From the NCBI GenBank assembly GCA_013815385.1, contig JACDGL010000001.1:186001-250000 (forward strand): a DNA stretch of 64,000 nt, written 5' to 3'. The notes below the pieces were generated by a model that was given only the letters and a program-made list of their open reading frames with translations, did no database searches and was not told the origin of the DNA. Numbering within the stretch: the stretch's first letter is position 1; each line of letters begins with the position of its first letter. Of the stretch, positions 45,850 through 55,878 are shown piece by piece. This stretch comes from Taibaiella sp. (lineage in GTDB: Bacteria > Bacteroidota > Bacteroidia > Chitinophagales > Chitinophagaceae). The translations under genes were made by a program, and so were the position numbers.

Positions 45850-46668
45850 ATGGAAAACGATAAAGGCCATATAGAAAATGTTGCAGCAGAAGCCTTCACA
45901 AGGCAATCGGGTATTTTTGATGATATTTATGGAAGCAACACTATCATAAAATACAAGAGAGAGCGGATCAGGGCTCATATAAATAAATACCTCCAACCCT
46001 CTGGCAACATACTGGAGCTAAATGCAGGGACAGGTGAAGACGCCATTTATTTTGCAGAACAAGGCCATACTGTTCACGCCACTGATATTTCATCTGGCAT
46101 GCTAGGCAAACTGAAAGGGAAAGTAAACATTATGGAGCTTGTTAATAAAATTACTACTGAGCAATGCTCATTCAATGTGCTGGATAAACTAAAACATCGT
46201 GGCCCTTACGACCTTATATTTTCCAATTTTGCAGGTTTGAACTGTACCTGGCAGTTGCCTGAAGTGATACGCTCTTTTGAACCGCTCTTAAAAGATGGCG
46301 GTATCGCCACTTTGGTTTTACTGTCCCCATTCTGCCTTTGGGAATCATTACAATTATTAAGAGGGCAAGGAAAGTTGGCAACTCGAAGGTTCAGCGCACG
46401 CAAGGGCGTACCGGCACATGTGGAAGGGGTACATTTTACATGCTGGTACTATAGTGCATCTGTCTTGCAGGATAGCGTGAAGGATATATTTGAAGTAATA
46501 GATACAGAGGGTTTATGCACCCTCGTTCCCCCCTCCTACTTCGAGCACTTTGCAGAAAAACACCCACGTACCTATGCATGGTTAAAGCAGAAGGAAGAAT
46601 CACTTAAAAATAAAGATCCGTGGCGATCAATTGGTGACTACTATATCATAACATTCAGGAAAAAATAA
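45850..46668 (+). CDS. Class I SAM-dependent methyltransferase
   Basis: 272 residues. Motif I LELNAGTGEDAIYFAEQGH, then VHATDISSGML and YDLIFSNFAGLNCTW. C-terminal part includes VHFTCWYYSASVLQDS. Second methyltransferase of the run, 7 bp after the second radical SAM gene. Each radical SAM gene is thus followed by a methyltransferase gene. Confidence 0.92.
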   Translation: MENDKGHIENVAAEAFTRQSGIFDDIYGSNTIIKYKRERIRAHINKYLQPSGNILELNAGTGEDAIYFAEQGHTVHATDISSGMLGKLKGKVNIMELVNKITTEQCSFNVLDKLKHRGPYDLIFSNFAGLNCTWQLPEVIRSFEPLLKDGGIATLVLLSPFCLWESLQLLRGQGKLATRRFSARKGVPAHVEGVHFTCWYYSASVLQDSVKDIFEVIDTEGLCTLVPPSYFEHFAEKHPRTYAWLKQKEESLKNKDPWRSIGDYYIITFRKK

Positions 46669-46743
46669 AACCATTATTCTATTATTAAAATTATTGACTT
46701 ATCGCTCAGTTATCAAAGCAGTGTATCGGATGCACAAAAAGCT

Positions 46744-47814
46744 ATGTACCAATACCGTTACTGGTATGGCTATACTGAACACCTGCCTCCCGATATAAAG
46801 CCCCTCATCATACAGCATATTAATTACGAAGGCAAAGAGATACAAAGGGGTATCCCCTATTATTTTTTCCGAAGCAGGAATAGCTTTAGGTACATCCCCA
46901 GCCAAACTTTTAAATTAATAAAACACGAGCAACCGGACATACTCCTCATTCATGGTATCATCTTTCCACTACAGGTACTTGCATTAAGACGGATATGCGG
47001 TAGAAAGACAGCTATCATTATATTCCATCACATGGAGCGGCCCGAAAGGTTAAAAAGGATCTTTCAGCGGTTAGCAGATAGATATGTAAGTGCTTACATT
47101 TTTACTAAATCAGACTTTTCAAAAGAATGGCTTGATAAGAATATAATCAAACATACAGCTAAGTGTTATGAGCTGCAGGAAGGCTCTACAGATTTTAAAA
47201 AAATACCAAAAGAACAGGCTAAGATAAAAACTGGGATTACCGGCAGGGATGTTTTCCTTTGGGTAGGACGTCTTAATGCCAATAAAGATCCCATTTGCGT
47301 ACTTACTGCTTTCCAACATTTTGCAGCAGATCATCCCGATGCGAAGCTCTATATGATCTATCAGACAAATGATATGCTGGAACAGATTCAGCACATGATC
47401 GCGGATAGCCGGATACTATCAGGGGCTGTAACACTTGTTGGCAAAGTTGATAATGATGATCTGCCGTATTGGTATAGTTCTGCCGATTTTTATCTGTCTG
47501 GCAGCCACAGCGAAGGCACTTCAGCTGCCATGCTGGAAAGCATGGCATGTGGTTGCATTCCTGTTGTTACCGATATTCCTGCATTTAGAAAATTAACCGC
47601 AGAGGGTAAGTATGGATTGCTATATAAGGCTGGCAATTCTGATGACTTGCATCAGAAAATGCAAACAGCAATTTCTTTATCCAGGCAAAGAACATCCGAG
47701 GAGGTAGTAAAGCATTTTAATGAGGAGTTTTCGTTTGCACCATTCTCAGCCAGACTAATAAAGATATTTCGTGAAGTATTACAGATCAAAAAACATCTGC
47801 ATCGGCAAAAGTAA
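46744..47814 (+). CDS. Glycosyltransferase family 4-like protein
   Basis: 356 residues from the first ATG. GT-B fold with the donor-site block SHSEGTSAAMLESMACGCIP and the helical LWVGRLNANKDP. The frame is open upstream to the stop of the previous gene and reads IKIIDLSLSYQSSVSDAQKA, typical of a GT N-terminus, starting at an ATT codon (46681 or 46684), so the true protein is probably about 20 residues longer. The 3' end overlaps the convergent GNAT gene by 29 bp. Transfers a sugar in surface glycan synthesis. Confidence 0.85.
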   Translation: MYQYRYWYGYTEHLPPDIKPLIIQHINYEGKEIQRGIPYYFFRSRNSFRYIPSQTFKLIKHEQPDILLIHGIIFPLQVLALRRICGRKTAIIIFHHMERPERLKRIFQRLADRYVSAYIFTKSDFSKEWLDKNIIKHTAKCYELQEGSTDFKKIPKEQAKIKTGITGRDVFLWVGRLNANKDPICVLTAFQHFAADHPDAKLYMIYQTNDMLEQIQHMIADSRILSGAVTLVGKVDNDDLPYWYSSADFYLSGSHSEGTSAAMLESMACGCIPVVTDIPAFRKLTAEGKYGLLYKAGNSDDLHQKMQTAISLSRQRTSEEVVKHFNEEFSFAPFSARLIKIFREVLQIKKHLHRQK

Positions 47815-48718
47815 ATTTAATCTTATCAGCATCTATATCGCCCCTCAGCACTTTATAGATCATATTAAAGGCAGGAACACCTTCATACAATTCAGCAAAT
47901 GCTTTAGCTAATCCAACACTCCCACTGGCCTGGAAATAAATAGCTTTGATCCCTAATTTGCCGGCCAGCTCTTTCAGCACGCTTACTATTGTCTCAATGT
48001 CCTCCCCTCTTCTTTCTATATCGCCTATATATGCGGCATCTTTTACCTTTAACCAAACCCTGCCTTCGCCAGCTTTCACAACAATGCTACCGGTATATCC
48101 TTTATAATCAAAGTACTCACCAGATCTATCTATACCTGCATAACCCTCTCTTATTACTGAGTTATCAACACCATTAAGTAATAGGGTATATTGGGCAAGC
48201 ACCTTTTCTTTATATACTGCATACAATCCTTTTAAAACAGGTAACCGTTTTAATAAGGCAGCACTCATACTTGCCCTTACAGATATAGTAAAATTCAATA
48301 GTCGTTCAGTCTCTTTCCAGCCAAACTTCTGCATCATGATCTCATAAGAGAACTGGTTAGGGAAACCAAACAATAGATCCACACCTTGCTCATTGCAATC
48401 ATTCATTATCCGATTCACCATCTCCACAAATAAGCCCTTCTTTTGGTGTTCACGCAGCGTCATAGCATCTGCGGCCTGCCCCGCCAGCAGAAGTCTGTTT
48501 TCATATTTTATAAAGCATGGCAGAAACGCAAACGCAGCAACCGGCTTACCTTCTACAGTATATGCAATATACCCTATCGGCGACTTGCCGGTATAGATGG
48601 TATTATATTTTTTTCTGAAGAATTCAGTAGACAATCTTTCTCCATATACTTTATAATGCAGTTGCGCTATATGTCGCACATTACTTGCATTTATTTTATC
48701 GATCCTGTAGCCTTTCAC
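47786..48718 (-). CDS. GNAT N-acetyltransferase
   Basis: 310 residues with a GNAT core: acetyl-CoA loop LREHQKKGLFVEMVNR (about 92-107) and IDLLFGFPNQFSYEIMMQ-like acceptor region. Larger than a minimal GNAT. It is the last gene of the minus block and probably acetylates a sugar amine or an O-position of the polysaccharide. Starts 3 bp after the polysaccharide deacetylase stop. Confidence 0.85.
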   Translation of the reverse strand: MKGYRIDKINASNVRHIAQLHYKVYGERLSTEFFRKKYNTIYTGKSPIGYIAYTVEGKPVAAFAFLPCFIKYENRLLLAGQAADAMTLREHQKKGLFVEMVNRIMNDCNEQGVDLLFGFPNQFSYEIMMQKFGWKETERLLNFTISVRASMSAALLKRLPVLKGLYAVYKEKVLAQYTLLLNGVDNSVIREGYAGIDRSGEYFDYKGYTGSIVVKAGEGRVWLKVKDAAYIGDIERRGEDIETIVSVLKELAGKLGIKAIYFQASGSVGLAKAFAELYEGVPAFNMIYKVLRGDIDADKIKFTFADADVF

Positions 48719-48721
48719 TTG

Positions 48722-49732
48722 TTAATAATACTTCCCGTTAATAATAGCATTCATTTGGTTGTGCACCGAAATATAAGGATTTATGGTTAACCGCTCCTTC
48801 AGTTGATTATCCTCCTTATCGCCAGGCATGTTAAAATCCATCGCCAGCAATTTTGTATAGCTTACATTCCGGGCAGCGTCAATTACCTCTTTGGAATACG
48901 ACCCATAGGGGAATGCTATTGTGTCCACTTTCCTATTGGTTATGCTTTCCAGGTATTTTTTAGATGCTGTCAATTCTTCGGCTACTTCCTCAGCAGTTAT
49001 TGCGGCTAAGTCATTATGATAATACCCATGCCCCCCAATCGTAACGTAAGGTGATACCGACAGTTCTCTGATCTGTTCTGTGGTCATCTGTTTCCAATAG
49101 TCCTCTATCTCAGCAATGTTCCTGAAATAAAAACAGTCATCCAGATAATCCATCAATTTACGCTTTGCATAAAAATTTTGATCCCGTAAAGTAACTGACA
49201 ATGGTACTTTGCTATCTTTCGAAACATACTTACGATGTTGATTCCTGATATAATCAATCCCTTCGAATGAAAATTGAGCCGGGCCATATGCACCAGCCAT
49301 ATTAATGTAGTCATTCCAGAGTATATCATATCCCGCATCGCTAATTCCGGTTATATAAAAAGATGCAGGTACTTTATATTTTTCTAAAAACGGCAGCACA
49401 TATTTATGGTTATTGGCATACCCATCATCAAAGGTCAGGCAAACATTAAAGCGCTCCCTATCAAAATTGCCAAGCCAGTAATCCTCAAGCGAAACGACAT
49501 TAAAATGCCTGGTATAAAATTTCAGGTGCTCTTCAAATGTATCTCTTGTAATAAAAATATTATTGAACCTGGTAGGCTCATTCAAACAGATACCATGATA
49601 GATAAGGATACGCGCACCCCTGGCACTTTTATAAAATGCATCAGGGTTTGTAAATAACCTTCCTATATCGTCTGAAAGATATTTACCCTGGGTATGGATA
49701 CGGGTTAACTTATTTTTTATACGCCGTATCAT
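48722..49732 (-). CDS. Polysaccharide deacetylase (NodB type)
   Basis: 336 residues. NodB domain with CLTFDDGYANNHKYVLPFL (catalytic base and metal Asp pair), the metal-binding GGHGYYHNDLAA, and FPYGSYSKEV. It removes N- or O-acetyl groups from a glycan. Overlaps the GT4 gene by 4 bp. Confidence 0.93.
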   Translation of the reverse strand: MIRRIKNKLTRIHTQGKYLSDDIGRLFTNPDAFYKSARGARILIYHGICLNEPTRFNNIFITRDTFEEHLKFYTRHFNVVSLEDYWLGNFDRERFNVCLTFDDGYANNHKYVLPFLEKYKVPASFYITGISDAGYDILWNDYINMAGAYGPAQFSFEGIDYIRNQHRKYVSKDSKVPLSVTLRDQNFYAKRKLMDYLDDCFYFRNIAEIEDYWKQMTTEQIRELSVSPYVTIGGHGYYHNDLAAITAEEVAEELTASKKYLESITNRKVDTIAFPYGSYSKEVIDAARNVSYTKLLAMDFNMPGDKEDNQLKERLTINPYISVHNQMNAIINGKYY

Positions 49733-50793
49733 TCAATAGCCCCTTTATCATAGCCAAATAATCGCATAAATGCCTCCGCATTATCATCAATAAGGCCTAC
49801 AGATATGCAGCTAAAATCCCTTTCATTGGCCAGTATATTATAACATTGCTGTAGCATTTCTTCCTTATCCCTAACTATGTGCCAGTGGTCAATATCATGT
49901 TTTAGTGGTTTACAGAAGCTCACCACATGTGCACCAGCAAACAGCGCTTCTGAACACACAGTACTATACCCTTCATAATCCGATGGATGCAATAATATTT
50001 TAGCGCGTTGCATCAGGTATATTATCTCCTTATGTGGCACCTCGCCCAAAAAGGTAATATTGTTTTGCATCCCTGCCCCATTGACCATCTCCTTCAATCT
50101 GTCTTCCATTTCCCCTTTCCCAGCCAGCAGGCACTTAATAGCCGGATTGGCTTTTGATAGCTCCTTAATGATTTCAATAAAGATATCATATCGTTTCAGC
50201 GGTATCAATGAACCTGCCCCTATTATATCTATGTCTCTTATTCCGGTGCCTTCTGTATAAAGCGATGGATCAATCCCATTCCCTATAATATGCGCAGGGA
50301 GTATATGATGATTTTTCTGAAACACCTCCGCTATCGAGTCCGACATTGCTACCAGTTCATCTGCCTTTGGCTTTATTCGTGCTACGTATTTGTTAGTGGG
50401 CAGGGCATCCTGTCCCAGTACCCAGTTTATATGTTGCACTCCATATCTTAGGCCAAACCTGTGCCCTACCAATGCGCACTCTGTACACCAGAAACTAAGT
50501 ATACCTATTACGTTTTTTTCCTTTAATAATGCTCTTAGTTTGCTCCACACACGCATCCAAACCGCCAACCGCAGCCCTTTACCTTTATTCTGCCCGTTAA
50601 AGCTGACTACGGTACATCCATGCCATTCATAAGTTGCTAAGGAAAATGGGTATTGGAACGCGATCACAATTACCTCCAGCTCAGGGTGCATTTTTTTAAT
50701 AGCCTTCACTGGCAACTGTAGCGCAGGCAGGCAGGTGGTATCATCCTCATTAGCAGGAAAACCGGGTGACAATATGATGAGCGTCTCACACAT
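49729..50793 (-). CDS. Glycosyltransferase family 4-like protein
   Basis: 354 residues. GT-B fold with GNGIDPSLY, ITFLGEVPHKEIIYLMQRA and the EX7E-type block DYEGYSTVCSEALFAGAHV. Overlaps the deacetylase gene by 4 bp and the ABC exporter gene by 8 bp, so it is translationally coupled in the operon. Acts in repeat-unit assembly. Confidence 0.93.
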   Translation of the reverse strand: MCETLIILSPGFPANEDDTTCLPALQLPVKAIKKMHPELEVIVIAFQYPFSLATYEWHGCTVVSFNGQNKGKGLRLAVWMRVWSKLRALLKEKNVIGILSFWCTECALVGHRFGLRYGVQHINWVLGQDALPTNKYVARIKPKADELVAMSDSIAEVFQKNHHILPAHIIGNGIDPSLYTEGTGIRDIDIIGAGSLIPLKRYDIFIEIIKELSKANPAIKCLLAGKGEMEDRLKEMVNGAGMQNNITFLGEVPHKEIIYLMQRAKILLHPSDYEGYSTVCSEALFAGAHVVSFCKPLKHDIDHWHIVRDKEEMLQQCYNILANERDFSCISVGLIDDNAEAFMRLFGYDKGAIE

Positions 50794-52450
50794 CCAGCGA
50801 TATGATTTTATTACAGTAAGAAAGGCACAGGTTATTGTGTGTTACCAGTAAGATGGTCTTGCCCATAGTAGTCATTCCTTTTAGCACTTCCAGCATTTCC
50901 TTTTCAGCTGCTTCATCTAGCTCACTAAAAGGCTCATCAAGTATCAGTATATCCGCATCCTTGTATAGCGCCCTTGCCAGGGCCAATCGCTGGCGTTGCC
51001 CACCGCTTATATTTTTACCATTTTCTGTAATTTCCATTTTTAATCCGTTACTGCCGCTCATTAATTCACCTAATCCGGCGAGTTGTATCACCCGGTTTAG
51101 CCGCTCCTCATCATATACATGGTCATCTAGCACTATATTTGTGAGCAGGGTATCATGTATATAGAATGGCTGTTGTTTTATATATCCTATGCTTCTCCTA
51201 TATGCCTTCCGTTCTGTAATATCAGTAGCCTTATTATTAATAAGAATGTCGCCATCTTCCTGCTCCAAAAATCCGAGTAGCAGATTGAATAGTGTGGTTT
51301 TACCAATACCCGAGTGCCCCACTATACCTGCAAAATCACCCTTGTTGATAACCATGCTTATATCCTTCAGTACTTTTTTCTGCGGGTAGCCAAATAACAC
51401 ATTCCTGAATTCTATTGTGGATATAGGCAATGGTTGTTCCGAAATTTTTTCACGTTGCATCGTGGCTCCCATATCGGTTACAGTAAACCGATAGGTTTTC
51501 ACCTGGCCTGCCATATTAATGGTACGCACAATGCCTGGTATTACCTTGTATGCAGCCGCAATAAATGCTGTGATGCTGATAATACCCTGCCAATTGCCGC
51601 CAGATGAGGATACATGCAGTGCTATCAGAACAAAAAGGCCTGCCACCGCAAACAATTCTATAATGCGCACATTCCCACCCTGTACGCTCTGCATATCAGA
51701 GAGGTGTGCATTCAGGCGCTTTTGGTATTTTATATACCGGTCAGCGAAAAAATCATGCTTATCATATAGGTTACTCTCTACGTATCCGTTTATCGCCTCC
51801 CATAAGTGTTGGTGTACCCTTGCTGATGCTAACTGCAGGTCCTGCCTTGCTTTTTTTAATCGTCTTCTGGAAAAATAAGCCACAATTAGGGTAGCAGGCA
51901 CTAGGAATACAAATAGCAGGGTAAATATAGAAGGGCTAAATACGAGTATGGCCATTATGGTAAATAAAGAAAGTACTACCTCGGTGAATATTTGCTGCAT
52001 TCCAGCTAATATATACTGGCTGTACTCTGCCGGTGCCTGGCATATAAGCCGTAGATTTTCTGATGAATCGGTGGCGATGTAAGATGTATAATCCCCTTCC
52101 AGGTAGTTAATTAGATTACTATAAGAAAGGCGTGATGCAATGCTGTATATATAGCGTGTTTGGTACTGGTTGGTATAATAAGCAACAGTATTTTTAATTG
52201 CAAACAGGAGTGTTATTATGGCAATGGGCAGTAACGAACGGTTATCACTTAATACCTGGGGTATATGGTAATGACTATAGATACTTACAGGATGTGTATA
52301 GAAAGCAATAACAAATACTAACCCGGCCAGCGATGCAATATCCGCTATACTTATCGCAAGATTTACCAATGCCAGTTGGTAATATCTTTTCCTTTCCCTG
52401 GGGGTAAGAATAGATAGTGCTGCTTTAATAAATTGTAATTGCCCCTTCAT
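50786..52450 (-). CDS. ABC exporter (fused permease-ATPase)
   Basis: 554 residues. Six membrane helices in the first 330 residues, then the nucleotide-binding domain with Walker A GHSGIGKTTLF, signature NISGGQRQRLALARAL, Walker B ILILDEPFSELD and H-loop LLVTHN. Half-size exporter, acting as a homodimer, that may flip the lipid-linked oligosaccharide or export the glycan. Overlaps both neighbours by 4 to 8 bp. Confidence 0.95.
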   Translation of the reverse strand: MKGQLQFIKAALSILTPRERKRYYQLALVNLAISIADIASLAGLVFVIAFYTHPVSIYSHYHIPQVLSDNRSLLPIAIITLLFAIKNTVAYYTNQYQTRYIYSIASRLSYSNLINYLEGDYTSYIATDSSENLRLICQAPAEYSQYILAGMQQIFTEVVLSLFTIMAILVFSPSIFTLLFVFLVPATLIVAYFSRRRLKKARQDLQLASARVHQHLWEAINGYVESNLYDKHDFFADRYIKYQKRLNAHLSDMQSVQGGNVRIIELFAVAGLFVLIALHVSSSGGNWQGIISITAFIAAAYKVIPGIVRTINMAGQVKTYRFTVTDMGATMQREKISEQPLPISTIEFRNVLFGYPQKKVLKDISMVINKGDFAGIVGHSGIGKTTLFNLLLGFLEQEDGDILINNKATDITERKAYRRSIGYIKQQPFYIHDTLLTNIVLDDHVYDEERLNRVIQLAGLGELMSGSNGLKMEITENGKNISGGQRQRLALARALYKDADILILDEPFSELDEAAEKEMLEVLKGMTTMGKTILLVTHNNLCLSYCNKIISLDV

Positions 52451-53346
52451 GCTTTGCTGAATATACCTTTTCCTATTTTTTTAATCGGAATAATGCTTGC
52501 AGGGCAGTACTGCCATGCTTTTATAAAGTTACCTATAGCAGCGCATTTTTTCTTTTCTATCAGGTAGCTTTCCCCCGATCTTATATAGGCGCGGAACAAT
52601 GCTTTTCTGCCTATTGCTCGTGGAAGCATTTTATTAGCAAGGTATTTCTGTATAATGTCTATCCCCTTCCTGCTGGCGCTTATGCGGTTATCTGCCGAAT
52701 GGCTGCCTGCATGCACCCTGCGGTAGAGAAGTGGTTCGTACAATACAAGTGCCGGGAAACAGGACGAAATATGGATAAGATAATCTACATCGGTAAACTC
52801 ATTTGTTTCGTCAAAGAGGCCTGCCTTAGTTATTGCATCCCGCCACATCATTAGCGACGGTATCATAGCTGCATCCTCACTCTGGAAAAATGATAGAAAT
52901 ATATTAGCTAATTTGCTTCCCGTACGTTCCTTATAAAAGTATTCATACGGCACGCCCTCTGTTCTGAAGTTATATCCTCCTGTTATCGAGAATGCAGCTT
53001 CCGTATGTTCCCGGAGTCCCTTCACCTGTTTTTCAAGTTTCTCTCTGTGCCACAGGTCGTCTGAATCCAGGAATGCTATCAATTCTCCCTCCGCCATGCT
53101 GATGCCTATGTTCTTTATCCGCCCCGCTATCCCTACTCTGCCTGCTTTGTAATAGTGTATGCGCTTATCAGTTAACGATCGTATTATAGTTTCCGTTTCA
53201 TCGTCCGATCCGTCATCCACTATTATCAGTTCCCATTTTTCATATGTCTGCTCCAGCACACTTTGTATCGATCGCATAATATATTCAGCCCTGTTATAGG
53301 TTGGCATTATGATGCTTACCTTCGGTAGCGCTGTTGATGCAATCAT
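52447..53346 (-). CDS. Glycosyltransferase family 2
   Basis: 299 residues. GT-A fold: KVSIIMPTYNRAEYIMRSI, IIVDDGSDDETETI, the DXD-type LIAFLDSDDLWHREKL. Transfers a sugar from a nucleotide donor. Overlaps the ABC exporter gene by 4 bp. Divergent from the methyltransferase gene at 53435. Confidence 0.95.
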   Translation of the reverse strand: MIASTALPKVSIIMPTYNRAEYIMRSIQSVLEQTYEKWELIIVDDGSDDETETIIRSLTDKRIHYYKAGRVGIAGRIKNIGISMAEGELIAFLDSDDLWHREKLEKQVKGLREHTEAAFSITGGYNFRTEGVPYEYFYKERTGSKLANIFLSFFQSEDAAMIPSLMMWRDAITKAGLFDETNEFTDVDYLIHISSCFPALVLYEPLLYRRVHAGSHSADNRISASRKGIDIIQKYLANKMLPRAIGRKALFRAYIRSGESYLIEKKKCAAIGNFIKAWQYCPASIIPIKKIGKGIFSKA

Positions 53347-53434
53347 TATTAATAGCTATTCGATTATTAAAAATACAATTGAATTATTTCCTATAATTTT
53401 AAGTGTACATTTTTTTACCGTCCTACTGCATACT

Positions 53435-54106
53435 TTGAGAAAGCTGATAAAATACCTTGCTGGTAAGACCATACAGCCTATTGTTGCGCGCTATCTTTCC
53501 CAAACCAGGGTTTATACATACAATAGTATTAAATTAACTATTCCGCCCGATGTTTTTCATCCTGCATTTTTCTTTAGTACCCATTTACTGCTCAGGTATA
53601 TTAGCGGCATACCATTATCACAAAAAAAATTACTGGAGCTGGGCGCTGGCAATGGGCTTATTGCTATGTCAACGGCCAGGATGGGGGCTATAGTTACTGC
53701 TACCGATATTAATAAGAATGCGATAAAATATTTAGCAGATAATGCTGCTAAAAACCAACTACCGCTTACCATTATATACTCCAATCTGTTTGATCATATT
53801 CCGGTACAGCAGTTTGATATCATAGCCATTAATCCCCCTTACTATAAAAAAGATCCGCATACAGATGCTGCCTATGCCTGGTATTGTGGCGGCAATGGCG
53901 AGTACTTTGTCAAATTGTTTCAGCAGCTCGGTTCATACATAGGGCCGCATTCACAGGTGCTCATGATCCTTTCCGAAGATTGTGATATAGGTATGATAGC
54001 CTCTCTTGCCGATCGTGCCTCATACAGTATGTCGCTCATCAGATCATACAGGCGTTTATGGGAAAGGCTATATCTCTATACCATTACCAGTGCACCTGCC
54101 GTCTAA
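53435..54106 (+). CDS. HemK/PrmC-type class I methyltransferase
   Basis: 223 residues from a TTG at 53435 (LRKLIKYLAGKTIQPIVARY); the ATG at 53309 would overlap the divergent GT2 gene and add unlikely residues. Motif I LELGAGNGLIAMSTARMG, ATDINKNAIKYL and the NPPY motif (INPPYYKK) that marks methylation of a nitrogen in a planar group. It is the only plus-strand gene inside the minus-strand polysaccharide block, and overlaps the next gene's 3' end by 4 bp. Substrate unknown. Confidence 0.88.
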   Translation: MRKLIKYLAGKTIQPIVARYLSQTRVYTYNSIKLTIPPDVFHPAFFFSTHLLLRYISGIPLSQKKLLELGAGNGLIAMSTARMGAIVTATDINKNAIKYLADNAAKNQLPLTIIYSNLFDHIPVQQFDIIAINPPYYKKDPHTDAAYAWYCGGNGEYFVKLFQQLGSYIGPHSQVLMILSEDCDIGMIASLADRASYSMSLIRSYRRLWERLYLYTITSAPAV

Positions 54107-55014
54107 ATCCCAAACCTGCGTATGCACGCCAGTATTCTTTTCTGGTGATTGGCAGGATGGTTTTTAGACACGTGCAGTGTAGTCTTGAATGCAAGGTCAT
54201 AATCCTCCGGCGGATAGTTTTTCTTACTCCACTTCTTTCTCCATTTCCCATCGGTCAGTTTCATCAGCCAGCAGTTCACCCTTGTTGGTATACACAGGTT
54301 GATGATCCGCTCTGCTACCTTCTTTAATACCGGCCTTTGTTTCTCCATGCTGCCCGCATGCAGTGTATAGTACTTGTTGGGTGCATAAGCTGCTACCCAT
54401 TTATTGGCCTTTATAAAATAGTTGTACACGGCATTTCCGGCCACCGGCATCATGGTCGATAGCTCCACTGCGGTAAACCGGTTTTGCTCTTGTAGCTGCA
54501 ATCGCTCTGTGTCTATAAAATAGTTCATGCAGTACATATGCTGCCTGCCGGTTATAAAAGTTAGTTTTTTGTACAGGTGCAGCAGTGTCCTGCATATCCA
54601 CAATCTGTTCTTATCGGTGATGATGAAAAAATCAAAATCACTGTGTTCATCTGCATAGCCTTTTGATAAGGAACCCGATATACCCACAAAACGCACAAAT
54701 GGAAATTTATAGATGAACGATCCTGTTTTGTAAGCGCTTACTTCCTGTATCCGTGCAAGGGCATTTCCTTTCTTTCGGCGGTATACCAGTGCCGCTACAT
54801 CCGGGGTCAGGGTGTAGTAGCCTTCATAGGCAAATATTTTATTCTCTGTTTCCAGTTCGTCTATAGCAATTATGATATCCGAAAGAGTGCAATGGTGGGG
54901 TGCATTCTGGAATATCTCCTCTGCTTTCAGCGGATAATCAAATATCGAGTAATACTGCAATGCATAGAGTACAGATAGGCGGGTGTTATGGGTGATATTT
55001 ACATTCTTCAGCAT
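54103..55014 (-). CDS. Nucleotidyltransferase-fold protein
   Basis: 303 residues. Pol-beta-type nucleotidyltransferase signature GSLSKGYADEHSDFDFFI at about 112-129 (GS followed by DFDF, the metal-binding Asp pair), with an N-terminal helical region and a basic C-terminus (TDGKWRKKWSKKNYP). Similar proteins occur in polysaccharide clusters. Activity not known. Its start codon is 2 bp from the sugar transferase stop. Confidence 0.8.
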   Translation of the reverse strand: MLKNVNITHNTRLSVLYALQYYSIFDYPLKAEEIFQNAPHHCTLSDIIIAIDELETENKIFAYEGYYTLTPDVAALVYRRKKGNALARIQEVSAYKTGSFIYKFPFVRFVGISGSLSKGYADEHSDFDFFIITDKNRLWICRTLLHLYKKLTFITGRQHMYCMNYFIDTERLQLQEQNRFTAVELSTMMPVAGNAVYNYFIKANKWVAAYAPNKYYTLHAGSMEKQRPVLKKVAERIINLCIPTRVNCWLMKLTDGKWRKKWSKKNYPPEDYDLAFKTTLHVSKNHPANHQKRILACIRRFGI

Positions 55015-55016
55015 AC

Positions 55017-55694
55017 TCAGCGTAGTTTTAGAAAGGTAGTAATAGTTCGCAGCATTATTCTTACATCCAGTAGCAATGAGTTTTTCTTAAGGTAAAAAAG
55101 GTCCAGTCGCGTACGCATAGCTATGCATTTATAGTCTTTTATATATCCGTGATAGCCCATAACCTGGGCCAGTCCCGTAATGCCGGGGCGCAGTAGGGAG
55201 CGTTGCCTGTAGGTGGGTACAGTAGCTCCAAAGGCGCTGTCGTGCAGCAGCATGTGCGGCCGTGGCCCTACTATGCTCATATCACCCACCAGCACATTTA
55301 TCAGTTGTGGCAGTTCATCAATGTGCGTTCTGCGCATCCATTTGCCTATGGTCGTTACGCGCAGGTCTTCTTCCTGTGCCTGGCATATATCTGCATCCCT
55401 GTTCAGTACCATGGTTCTGAATTTGTAGCAGTTAAAGGTCTTGCCCTTGTACCCCGTCCTTTTTTGTACAAACAGCCCCTTTCCTGGCGATGACAGTTTT
55501 ATCAGCAGCCATACTACAGGATATATCCATAGCAGTACAGTAGCTATTCCAAAAGCAGCCACCACTATATCAAATCCACGTTTCAAGCTGTACTCATTAA
55601 TTGTATCATCATAATACAATAAGGCAGGCGGTTTTTCCTCCCTGATAAGAGGAGCTTTTAGTTCTGTGTCTTTATAGGTGATTGCACGAAGCAT
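55017..55694 (-). CDS. Undecaprenyl-phosphate sugar phosphotransferase
   Basis: 225 residues. One N-terminal membrane helix, then the WcaJ/PglC-type bacterial sugar transferase domain: YKFRTMVLNRDADICQAQE, RRTHIDELPQLINVLVGDM, IVGPRPHM and LRPGITGLAQV. It loads the first sugar-1-phosphate onto the lipid carrier, starting repeat-unit synthesis. First gene of the minus-strand operon, so the intergenic region to its right holds the operon promoter. Confidence 0.97.
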   Translation of the reverse strand: MLRAITYKDTELKAPLIREEKPPALLYYDDTINEYSLKRGFDIVVAAFGIATVLLWIYPVVWLLIKLSSPGKGLFVQKRTGYKGKTFNCYKFRTMVLNRDADICQAQEEDLRVTTIGKWMRRTHIDELPQLINVLVGDMSIVGPRPHMLLHDSAFGATVPTYRQRSLLRPGITGLAQVMGYHGYIKDYKCIAMRTRLDLFYLKKNSLLLDVRIMLRTITTFLKLR

Positions 55695-55878
55695 TTTGTA
55701 GATAGAATTTATAGAATGATCACTTATATCATCTACAAATTACATCGTAGGTATACCAAATGCAATCAATTTCCAACCATAAGGGAGAAATGGCAACCGA
55801 AACGAGAAATATAGACTATAAACCCACCGGAACATAATGACACATGCCTCATTAGGATGTATTCAATTACCCCGGATT

